DNA from: CAVSUR01 sp052143655
Lineage (GTDB): Bacteria; Actinomycetota; Actinomycetes; Streptosporangiales; Streptosporangiaceae
DNA length: 12,175 bases
Direction: 5' to 3'
NCBI GenBank assembly: GCA_052143655.1
Contig: JBKQSL010000400.1
Location: 1-12,175 of the forward strand
Of this stretch, positions 7,030-12,166 are shown in pieces (within the stretch, counting starts at the first letter, position 1; the number at the start of each line of letters is the position of its first letter). The notes under the pieces are model-generated. The model saw only the letters and a list, made by a program, of their open reading frames with translations. It had not been told where the DNA came from and did no database searches. The position numbers and the translations under genes are program-made.

Positions 7030-7083
7030 CCGCCCGCAGTGGCCGGCCCGCCCGCAGTGGCCGGCCCGCCGGCACTGGCTGGC
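7030..7083 (+). repeat. 18-base tandem repeat directly after the helicase stop codon
   Basis: The unit CCGCCCGCAGTGGCCGGC occurs at 7030-7047 and 7048-7065 identically, and at 7066-7083 with 3 mismatches. It starts at the first base after the helicase TGA. In the helicase frame it would encode PPAVAG, PPAVAG, PPALAG, followed by open sequence to TGA 7156-7158. The rest of the 225-base gap up to the thioesterase shows no gene I can support. Confidence 0.75.
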
Positions 7084-7254
7084 GCAGCGGGCTCGCCCGG
7101 CCCCCGGCCCGGCCAACGAAGACAGCGGTTCGCTGGCCCGGGTGGTCCCGTTGGCTGAGCGGGCGGCTGCGCTGGCCGGGGCGCGCTGACCGGCTGATAC
7201 CGTGCGGCGGTACCGGCACTGGGCAGGCACCGCCGGTGACCGGAAGGCGGACCT

Positions 7255-8115
7255 GTGAGCAAGGCGCTCGACGCTGTGGTGGACCTGCTCAACCTGGAGC
7301 AGATCGAGGTCAACATCTTCCGCGGCCGCAGTCCTGAGGGGGAGCACCGGCAGCGCGTCTTCGGCGGCCAGGTGGCCGGCCAGGCCCTGGTCGCGGCGGG
7401 GCGCACGGTGCCGGCCGACCGCCCGGTGCATTCGCTGCACGCCTATTTCATCCGCCCGGGCGATTCCCTGATCCCCATCGTCTACCAGGTAGAACGGGTC
7501 CGAGACGGCCGGTCGTTCACCACCCGCCGGGTCACCGCCATCCAGCACGGCGAGGCGATCTTCACGCTGTCCGCGTCGTTCCACCGCGCTGAGCCCGGCG
7601 TCGAGCATGCCGACACCGCGCCGGTGGTGCCGTCGCCGCGGGAGGTGCCGCGGACCGCCGACCGGCTGGAGGAGCTGTTCGGCCCGGCGGTGCCCAACTT
7701 CTTCCGCGACAACCCGATCGACATCCGGCATATCGGCCCGCTCACGTTCGAGGCGCAGCACGACCCGGCCCTGCGGACGACCAGCACCCGGGTGTGGCTG
7801 CGCGCAGACGGCGAGCTGCCCGGCGACCCGCTGCTGCACGTCTGCCTGATGACCTACGCCTCGGACATCACGCTGCTGGACTCGGTGCTGCTGGCGCACG
7901 GCAGGTCCTGGGCCGACGGGAGCACCAGCGGCGCCAGCCTGGATCATGCGATGTGGTTCCACCGGCCGTTCCGGGCCGACCGGTGGCTGCTGTACGCGCA
8001 GGAGTCGCCGACCGCGCAGGGCGCCCGCGGGCTGGCCCGCGGCGAGGTGTTCACCGCCGGCGGCGAACTGGTGGTGTCGGTGGTGCAGGAGGGGCTGATC
8101 CGCTCTCGCGGCTGA
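7255..8115 (+). CDS. tesB: Acyl-CoA thioesterase II (TesB family)
   Basis: A 286-residue protein, the same length as E. coli TesB. It starts at GTG 7255 with GGAAGG seven bases upstream. It is a double hot-dog thioesterase: FGGQVAGQALVAAGRTV (36-52), HSLHAYFIRPGDS (59-71), DGRSFTTRRVTAIQHG (84-99), then YASDITLLDS (201-210), LDHAMWFHRPF (229-239), ARGLARGEVF (257-266) and VVQEGLIR (276-283). The E. coli catalytic residues Asp204, Thr228 and Gln278 correspond to Asp204, Ser228 and Gln278, so Thr is conservatively replaced by Ser. The reaction is hydrolysis of acyl-CoA to free fatty acid and CoA in the cytoplasm. It lies between the helicase and whiB7; I do not recall it there in mycobacteria. 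It ends 58 bases before the whiB7 promoter. A weak 6-bp inverted repeat (CCGGCA 8144-8149 / TGCCGG 8162-8167) may help end its transcript. Confidence 0.93.
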   Translation: MSKALDAVVDLLNLEQIEVNIFRGRSPEGEHRQRVFGGQVAGQALVAAGRTVPADRPVHSLHAYFIRPGDSLIPIVYQVERVRDGRSFTTRRVTAIQHGEAIFTLSASFHRAEPGVEHADTAPVVPSPREVPRTADRLEELFGPAVPNFFRDNPIDIRHIGPLTFEAQHDPALRTTSTRVWLRADGELPGDPLLHVCLMTYASDITLLDSVLLAHGRSWADGSTSGASLDHAMWFHRPFRADRWLLYAQESPTAQGARGLARGEVFTAGGELVVSVVQEGLIRSRG

Positions 8116-8173
8116 CCCAGCCGCTGGAAACGGCAGCTCACGGCCGGCAGTCCCTGGCCCGTGCCGGTGCCAG

Positions 8174-8212
8174 AAAAAACAGTTGCCCTGGCCGGCGGAG
8201 GCTGCGTAGGGT
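8174..8212 (+). promoter_or_regulatory. whiB7 promoter with A-tract of WhiB7-dependent type (autoregulation)
   Basis: AAAAAA (8174-8179), then 3 bases, then -35 TTGCCC (8183-8188), 18 bases, -10 TAGGGT (8207-8212). WhiB7 promoters in mycobacteria carry an AT-rich block three bases upstream of the -35, bound by the WhiB7 AT-hook next to the principal sigma factor. The A6 tract stands out sharply in this G+C-rich sequence. The predicted start is near 8219, giving a leader of about 460 bases. Confidence 0.7.
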
Positions 8213-8218
8213 GCTTCC

Positions 8219-8269
8219 ATGGCCAATCAGTCCCCGGCACGCAGCGGAAGGAGGTGCCCGGAATGCTGA
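8219..8269 (+). CDS. Possible leaderless 16-codon mini-ORF at the predicted whiB7 transcript start
   Basis: ATG 8219 lies 7 bases after the -10 hexamer, where transcription is expected to begin, so it could be translated leaderless. It encodes MANQSPARSGRRCPEC and ends at TGA 8267-8269, overlapping the start of the longer upstream ORF and running through its Shine-Dalgarno. Ribosomes here could modulate initiation at 8263. The evidence is positional only. Confidence 0.25.
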   Translation: MANQSPARSGRRCPEC

Positions 8270-8550
8270 CCATTATGTCCACGGTCAAGGACGCCGATAC
8301 TCGCGGCTGGTCCGTCCCGGACGCCTGCCTGCCCGCCAGCACCGGGGCCATCGGGGCCGCCGGCATCGCGGACGTGGCTTTCGCGCGCCCGCGGGCCGAC
8401 TCGGCGCCCGTCATGGCAGGTCCGGCCATCCCGGCTGGCCTCCCGCTGGCCCAGTTCGCCCAGAAGCAGTACGCGCACACGACCCGGATCGTCGCTCCGA
8501 GCGGCGGCCTACTGGGTTCGCATCCGGCGAGGGAACCGGAACCGGCTTAG
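8263..8550 (+). CDS. Upstream ORF (95 codons) in the whiB7 leader, probable attenuation sensor
   Basis: The ORF starts at ATG 8263 behind AAGGAGGTG (8248-8256), a near-perfect Shine-Dalgarno with about 8 bases spacing. That is stronger than for any other gene here. The product (MLTIMSTVKDADTRGWSVPD...PAREPEPA) has no recognised domain. Codon use is typical for the window until the last 15-20 codons, where CTA, GGT, CAT, AGG, GAA and GCT appear; there the DNA also carries a pairing element. It stops 25 bases before a strong terminator hairpin. In mycobacterial whiB7 and Streptomyces wblC, a leader ORF and an intrinsic terminator make expression depend on ribosome stalling. This ORF fits that role: slow or blocked ribosomes would leave its 3' end free to form the antiterminator. 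Whether the peptide itself matters is unknown. Confidence 0.6.
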   Translation: MLTIMSTVKDADTRGWSVPDACLPASTGAIGAAGIADVAFARPRADSAPVMAGPAIPAGLPLAQFAQKQYAHTTRIVAPSGGLLGSHPAREPEPA

Positions 8551-8589
8551 CAGCATAAGCCGGCCAGATCCCCTCAAGGCCGCGGACCC
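8481..8589 (+). promoter_or_regulatory. Candidate antiterminator: alternative pairing segments in the whiB7 leader
   Basis: GGGTTCGC (8514-8521), inside the last codons of the upstream ORF, duplicates part of the terminator's right arm. It can pair over 8 bases (one G-T wobble) with GCGGACCC (8582-8589) in the left arm, which would prevent the terminator. A further segment, GACCC (8481-8485), can pair with GGGTT (8514-8518) and would release the terminator. This gives a 1:2, 2:3, 3:4 ladder. The pairings were found by eye and not folded. Confidence 0.5.
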
Positions 8590-8610
8590 GAAGACCGGGT
8601 TCGCGGCCTT
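8576..8610 (+). terminator. Leader terminator (attenuator) upstream of whiB7
   Basis: AAGGCCGCGGACCCG (8576-8590) pairs with CGGGTTCGCGGCCTT (8596-8610): a 15-bp stem with one G-T wobble and the 5-base loop AAGAC. It lies 25 bases after the upstream ORF stop and 72 bases before the whiB7 start. There is no immediate T-run; a short GTTTTG follows at 8628-8633. Position between a leader ORF and whiB7 makes it an attenuator rather than the end of an ordinary gene. Confidence 0.72.
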
Positions 8611-8682
8611 CGTCATGCGAGGCCACCGTTTTGTCAGAGGCGTGAGAGACGCTCGACGAGCAGACGAGAGGGGATGGCACCG

Positions 8683-9054
8683 ATGCACTGGCCCGGCACC
8701 ACCGCTGTGATGGACAGCACGGCGGGGTTGACGGTAACGGCCCAGATGGCGGAAGCGGCCCAGGCGGTGACAGCGCCGACCGGACCTGCCCCGGTAACGA
8801 TGGTCGGCGTGCCCAGCGGCCTGAGCCTGCCGTGCAGGGACGACCCGGAATTGTTCTTTGCCGAGGCACCCGAGGACGTGGAGTTCGCCAAGTCGCTGTG
8901 CCGCGGCTGCCCGGCGCGCCGCGCATGCCTGGCCGGCGCGATCGAGCGCCGGGAGCCCTGGGGTGTCTGGGGCGGCGAGCTGTTCCTGCGCGGCGAGGTC
9001 GTGCCGCGCAAGCGCCCGCGCGGGCGTCCGCGAAAGACCGAGGTAGCGGCATGA
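8683..9054 (+). CDS. whiB7: WhiB7 (WblC) antibiotic-resistance transcription regulator
   Basis: A 123-residue Wbl protein. ATG 8683 is preferred because GAGAGGGG (8666-8673) lies 9 bases upstream; the in-frame ATG at 8674 directly abuts that site and would add 3 residues. The four iron-sulfur cysteines are Cys51 (LPCRDDPELFF), Cys73, Cys76 and Cys82 (CRGCPARRAC). GVWGGE (94-99) is the Wbl turn, and KRPRGRPRK (110-118) is a basic AT-hook, the hallmark of WhiB7 within the family. A low-complexity Ala/Thr-rich N-terminus of about 40 residues is longer than usual. WhiB7 binds the principal sigma factor and activates intrinsic resistance genes when translation is inhibited. The upstream A-tract promoter and attenuator, the adjacent ABC1 kinase gene and the UvrD2-mycoredoxin synteny all agree. 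Confidence 0.93.
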   Translation: MHWPGTTAVMDSTAGLTVTAQMAEAAQAVTAPTGPAPVTMVGVPSGLSLPCRDDPELFFAEAPEDVEFAKSLCRGCPARRACLAGAIERREPWGVWGGELFLRGEVVPRKRPRGRPRKTEVAA

Positions 9055-9111
9055 CGGCCGGTCTGGCCCGTGCCGGACCACATCAGCTCATCAGGAACTG
9101 GCGGTGACAAC

Positions 9112-9312
9112 ATGAGAGATCAGTTCGATCAGGTACGGGAGCGGCAGCACGCACTGCAGCTCGCTGCGGCCGGGCAGCGGCAGGCCCGGCAGGCCCGGGA
9201 GCTCGGCCGGGCGGCTCGCCGGGCGCAGCGCGCGGACCAGCGGCTGGCCAGCAGCTGGCAGCAGGCCGCCCGGGAGCATCAGCGGCTCACTGACCTGCAG
9301 TTCGGGCGGTAA
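9112..9312 (+). CDS. Small Gln/Arg-rich helical protein downstream of whiB7, unknown function
   Basis: A 66-residue ORF from ATG 9112 to TAA 9310-9312, beginning 57 bases after whiB7 on the same strand, so probably on its transcript. The product (MRDQFDQVRERQHALQLAAA...EHQRLTDLQFGR) is almost entirely charged, Gln-rich helix with Ala and Leu spacing suggesting one amphipathic or coiled-coil helix. It has no Cys, signal peptide or membrane segment. The in-frame GTG at 9070 is an alternative start; ATG is preferred because the protein-like pattern begins there, although its Shine-Dalgarno is weak. An 18-codon ORF (ATG 9051, overlapping the whiB7 stop as ATGA, to TGA 9107) lies between and may be only a coupling relic. 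I do not recognise a family. Confidence 0.55.
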   Translation: MRDQFDQVRERQHALQLAAAGQRQARQARELGRAARRAQRADQRLASSWQQAAREHQRLTDLQFGR

Positions 9313-9389
9313 GCCCGACGGCTGGTGACCGGCCCCGGCGGAAGACCGGCGCCAGCAGACGGCCGGTGACCGGCTCGGCAGTGCCCGAC

Positions 9390-9427
9390 GGCAGGCCCCC
9401 GGAAGCTCAGCCTTCCGGGGGCCTGCC
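9390..9427. terminator. Perfect 16-bp bidirectional terminator containing the kinase stop codon in its loop
   Basis: GGCAGGCCCCCGGAAG (9390-9405) and CTTCCGGGGGCCTGCC (9412-9427) are exact reverse complements around the 6-base loop CTCAGC. The kinase stop TGA (9409-9407 on the - strand) lies in the loop, so half the hairpin is coding sequence. It serves the convergent whiB7 and kinase units. No T-run follows on either strand. Confidence 0.75.
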
Positions 9428-10771
9428 GCCGCTGGCCGCTAGTTCCGGCTCCGGCGCCGGCCCGTAGCCAGGCATCCAGCGCAGCACCTCGGCGCGGAAC
9501 GGCCCCTCGCATTCCAGCTGGCACAGCACCCCGATTCCCGCCGTCGTGACGCGGTGGATGAGCACGTACGACGGGGGCAGGTTCAGCTGCCTGCTGACAT
9601 TCGCCGCGCTCAGGTCGGTCACCCGGGTGGCCTCGGCGCGCATCCACTCCCGGCTGAACTTGAACGAGTCGACCTTCGACGGCTCCGCAAGCGGGTCGAG
9701 GAACGCCCGCAATCCCTGCGGGTCGACTCGCATGCCGGGCCGCAGGAAACCGTTGGCCCGCAGCTCACGCTCGGCGGCGCTGATGTCGGCGCCGGTGTGC
9801 ATCAGCCACAGCAGCCGGCCGAAAAACAGCGGGAACCCGTCCGGCAGCCGGTCCACGGCGCCGAAGTCCAGCACGCCGAGCCGCCCGTCATCGAGCAGCC
9901 GGAAATTTCCCGGGTGCGGGTCGGCGTGCAGCAGCCCGGTCCGCGCCGGGCCGGAGAACAGGAACCGCACCAGCAGCAGGCCGGCCCGGTTGCGCTGCTC
10001 CTGAGTGCCCTCGGTGATGATCTTCGACAGCGGCGTGCCGTCCATCCACTCGGTCACCAGCACATGGTCGGTCGCGGTCAGCACGGGCGGCACGTAGATG
10101 TCCGGGTTCCCGGCGTAGCCGTCGGCGAACGCCTGCTGCGAGACGGCCTCGAGCCGGTAGTCGAGCTCCTCGGTCACCCGCGCCTTCAGCTCGTCGAGCA
10201 GCGGCCCGATCTCCAGCCCGGGCATCAGCACGCCGAACAGCCGGCCGAGCCGGCCCAGCTGGGTGAAGTCACTGATCAGCGCCCGGCCCGCTCCCGGGTA
10301 CTGGATCTTCACGGCGACGGTCCGGCCGTCGCGCCAGGTCGCCTTGTGCACTTGGCCGATGGAGGCGGCGGCCGCCGGCTGATCGTCGAACTCGGCGAAG
10401 CTGTCCCGCCAGCCCGGGCCCAGGTCGGCGCCGAGCACCCGGTGCACGGTGCTGGCCGGCAGCGGGGGAGCCGACTCCTGCAGCCTGGTCAGCGTGGTCC
10501 GGTACGGTCCGGCCAGCTCGGGCGGCAGGGCGGCCTCGAAGATCGACAGTGCCTGGCCTAGCTTGAGCGCGCCCCCCTTGAGCTCGCCCAGCACCCGGAA
10601 GACCTGCTCGGCGGTGCGCTGCTGGATTTCCTGCGCGACGATTTCCGCCGGCCGCCCGCCCAGGCGCTTGCCGAAGCCGAGAGCGGTCCGGCCGGCCAGT
10701 CCGACCGGCAGTGAGGCGAGCTTGGCCGTCCGTGTCACGGCCCGGCGGGGGAGATCGCTCATGATCTCCAT
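9407..10771 (-). CDS. ABC1/AarF/UbiB-family atypical kinase, Rv3197 (MABP-1)-like
   Basis: A 454-residue protein with the full ABC1 signature: KLGQ (70-73) of the family-specific KxGQ extension, the Ala-rich loop AAAASIGQVH (133-142) replacing the normal P-loop, VAVKIQYP with Lys155, HADPHPGN (282-289) as catalytic loop and LDFGA (301-305) as metal-binding DFG. Family members bind nucleotide and act on lipid or quinone-related processes. The mycobacterial neighbour of whiB7, Rv3197 (MABP-1), is described as macrolide-binding and linked to whiB7-dependent resistance, so the same role is inferred here from position. The start is ATG 10771, or ATG 10762 three codons later; neither has a clear Shine-Dalgarno. 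It lies 59 bases after the secreted-protein gene and may be co-transcribed with it. It converges on whiB7. Confidence 0.9.
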   Translation of the reverse strand: MEIMSDLPRRAVTRTAKLASLPVGLAGRTALGFGKRLGGRPAEIVAQEIQQRTAEQVFRVLGELKGGALKLGQALSIFEAALPPELAGPYRTTLTRLQESAPPLPASTVHRVLGADLGPGWRDSFAEFDDQPAAAASIGQVHKATWRDGRTVAVKIQYPGAGRALISDFTQLGRLGRLFGVLMPGLEIGPLLDELKARVTEELDYRLEAVSQQAFADGYAGNPDIYVPPVLTATDHVLVTEWMDGTPLSKIITEGTQEQRNRAGLLLVRFLFSGPARTGLLHADPHPGNFRLLDDGRLGVLDFGAVDRLPDGFPLFFGRLLWLMHTGADISAAERELRANGFLRPGMRVDPQGLRAFLDPLAEPSKVDSFKFSREWMRAEATRVTDLSAANVSRQLNLPPSYVLIHRVTTAGIGVLCQLECEGPFRAEVLRWMPGYGPAPEPELAASGGRPPEG

Positions 10772-10830
10772 TGTCGGTCACCGCGGCAAGTGGCTTTCAC
10801 CTGCCTGGGCGCCGGCCGACTCGGCGGCCT

Positions 10831-11415
10831 TTAGCTGATCGCGACCGGCAGCCGTTTTCCGCTCGCGGTGCCGGCCGGTTCCCAGAAGCCGCGCATGCTG
10901 AGCCAGTGGTGCTGGGCGACTAGGTCGCGCCAGGTCCGCCACCACCAGTGCATCCGGGTGTAGTAGCAGCGGCGGTGCGCCGCGTTCCACCGGGCGCGCC
11001 GGGTAGTGACTGTCACCGCGATGGCGTAATAGCGGCAGCGGTAGATCGGCGGCTGGCAGTGCGCGGAGATCGCGTGCAGGTACCCGCTGGCCCGGCCCCG
11101 GGCGTGCCGGTAGATGCGCCAGTGCAGGCCGGTGAGGAACGGCGCCCCGCCGTTGCCGAGGTAGAGGCGGCGCGGTGCGGTGGCCGCGGTCCACGGCCCC
11201 AGGTTGGTGAGCACGGCCGGGCATCGGTACCGCGCCGTGCAGCCTGCCCGTGCCGCCGTCTGGGCTGGTGCGGCCTGCGCTGGTGCGGCCGGGCCTGACG
11301 CTGCCAGGACCGGCGTGGCCTCGGCTGGCGCGGCCTGGGCTGGCACGGCCAGCACGGCAGCGCCGGATAGCGCGAGCAGGACAGTGAGGACTGCTGCCGC
11401 GGCGTGGTTTCTCAT
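10831..11415 (-). CDS. Secreted Cys/Trp/Tyr-rich protein of unknown function
   Basis: A 194-residue protein from ATG 11415, with a GGGGG-type site about 9 bases upstream. It has a classic Sec signal peptide (hydrophobic about 7-23, probable cleavage after AVPAQA, residue 28), then a mature Ala/Pro linker with APAQA-type repeats (to about residue 56). The compact remainder (57-194) has five Cys (59, 65, 120, 127, 150), many aromatics and Arg: LYLGNGGAPFLTGLHWRIYR, AHCQPPIYRCRYYA, YYTRMHWWWRTW. The disulfide-rich, basic, aromatic core suggests a stable extracellular or envelope protein, perhaps binding wall or polysaccharide. There is no catalytic motif and I do not recognise the family. An odd number of Cys leaves one unpaired or intermolecular. 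It lies upstream of the kinase on the same strand, with its own promoter-like region. Confidence 0.75.
   Translation of the reverse strand: MRNHAAAAVLTVLLALSGAAVLAVPAQAAPAEATPVLAASGPAAPAQAAPAQTAARAGCTARYRCPAVLTNLGPWTAATAPRRLYLGNGGAPFLTGLHWRIYRHARGRASGYLHAISAHCQPPIYRCRYYAIAVTVTTRRARWNAAHRRCYYTRMHWWWRTWRDLVAQHHWLSMRGFWEPAGTASGKRLPVAIS
11264..11350 (-). repeat. Four GCTGGYRCGGCC units in the Ala/Pro linker of the secreted protein
   Basis: Near-identical 12-base units lie at 11264-11275, 11279-11290, 11324-11335 and 11339-11350, in two pairs with 15-base spacing. On the coding strand they encode AAPAQ-type pentapeptides between the signal peptide and the Cys-rich domain. Confidence 0.6.
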
Positions 11416-11500
11416 CGATATGCCCCCGCTGGATCAGGAAGAGATGAGCGCGGCCTCCTTCCGACACGGATTCCGCTTTAACCGGACACGCCACTCAAGT

Positions 11501-11542
11501 CTAGTGTCCTGGGCATCTAACTCCAGCACTAGCAGTTATCAA
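11501..11542 (-). promoter_or_regulatory. Promoter and overlapping inverted repeat upstream of the secreted-protein gene
   Basis: On the - strand, TTGATA (11542-11537), 17 bases, TAGATG (11519-11514) forms a plausible housekeeping promoter with a leader of about 90 bases. An inverted repeat overlaps it: CTAGTG (11501-11506) with CTGG (11509-11512), against CCAG (11523-11526) and CACTAG (11527-11532). One 6-base arm is in the spacer and the other just past the -10, where a dimeric repressor would block initiation. The same sequence could form a 10-bp hairpin with a 2-base bulge in RNA. Confidence 0.45.
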
Positions 11543-11734
11543 TGATTACGCAGAGCCGTTCGCGGCGGCCGGGCGTGCCGGGGCCGGCCGGGCAGGCGCG
11601 CGGGAGCGCGCCCGGGGCCCGTGACGGCGGGATGAGCCCCGCCCGGCCCCGCTGCCCGCGTACTGTGACAGGCGGAAGCCGGACAGGCCAGGGCTGCGCG
11701 AGGGCGCGCCGAGGTACGACGTTCTGGGAGGGAC
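11543..11734. other. Rest of the divergent intergenic region, with one G+C-rich hairpin
   Basis: The whole gap between the divergent genes is 319 bases (11416-11734). Apart from the promoter and repeat described separately, it holds a perfect 7-bp hairpin GGCGCGC-GGGA-GCGCGCC (11595-11612). I see no gene in it. The promoter of the rightward gene was not identified; TACGAC at 11714-11719 is a weak -10 candidate. Confidence 0.4.
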
Positions 11735-12166
11735 ATGTCAGGGTACCCGACCGATCACAGTGGCCTGGAGATCTTGCCGCTGGATGATTGCCTGCGCCTG
11801 CTGGCCTCAGTCCCGGTGGGACGGGTCGGCTTCCACTCCGACGGCGAGGTCGTGATCCTGCCGGTGAACCATGTCGTCGACGGCCAGGACGTGGTCTTCC
11901 GCACGGTCCGCGGCTCCAAGCTGTCGGCCGCGGAGGGCCAGCACCTGGTCGCTTTCGAGGCCGATGCCTACGATCCACTGACCCGCTCGGGGTGGAGCGT
12001 CGTGATCAACGGCCGCGCGGAGATGGTCTACTCGGACGCCGAGATCGAGCGGTTCGATCATCTGGGCCTGCACCCGTGGGCCGGCACGGTCGACCACCCG
12101 TTCTATATCCGGATCCGCCCCGCGTCGGTGACCGGCCGCCAGATCCCGTCGGCCGCGACCGCCTGA
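11735..12166 (+). CDS. Pyridoxamine 5'-phosphate oxidase-superfamily flavin-binding split-barrel protein
   Basis: A 143-residue complete protein from ATG 11735, with GGGAGGGAC directly upstream as Shine-Dalgarno, to TGA 12164-12166. The pattern LDDCLRLLASVPVGRVGF (16-33), DGEVVILPVNHVVDGQDVVF (36-55), RTVRGSKLSAA (56-66), VAFEADAYD (72-80) and GWSVVINGRAEMV (86-98) is that of the short Pyridox_ox_2-type split-barrel proteins abundant in actinobacteria. These bind FMN or F420 and include oxidoreductases and uncharacterised redox proteins. The FRT..GSKL segment is the usual cofactor-phosphate contact. The substrate cannot be assigned. It is divergent from the secreted-protein gene. Nothing odd is seen in length or composition. 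Confidence 0.88.
   Translation: MSGYPTDHSGLEILPLDDCLRLLASVPVGRVGFHSDGEVVILPVNHVVDGQDVVFRTVRGSKLSAAEGQHLVAFEADAYDPLTRSGWSVVINGRAEMVYSDAEIERFDHLGLHPWAGTVDHPFYIRIRPASVTGRQIPSAATA

Noticed and set aside
7030..7083. Short repeat considered as a CRISPR array
   Set aside because: The 18-base units are directly adjacent with no spacers, only three copies exist, and there are no cas genes. It is a simple tandem repeat.
5026..8226. A 1066-codon open frame on the - strand across the helicase and thioesterase genes
   Set aside because: It is antisense to two well-supported genes, is Arg/Gly/Gln-rich without any domain, and arises from the lack of stop codons in G+C-rich complementary frames.
8161..8262. 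Longer version of the leader ORF starting at 8161
   Set aside because: It would begin upstream of the predicted promoter -10 and lacks a ribosome site, whereas ATG 8263 has a near-perfect one.
10811..10829. Short inverted repeat (GGCCG...CGGCC) between the secreted-protein and kinase genes considered as a terminator
   Set aside because: The stem is only 5 bp, expected by chance in such G+C-rich DNA, and there is no T-run. It is too weak to argue against co-transcription.
11529..11978. A - strand frame covering the divergent intergenic region and the start of the split-barrel gene
   Set aside because: It is Pro/Arg/Gly-rich, has no ribosome site, and is antisense to a clear gene for half its length.
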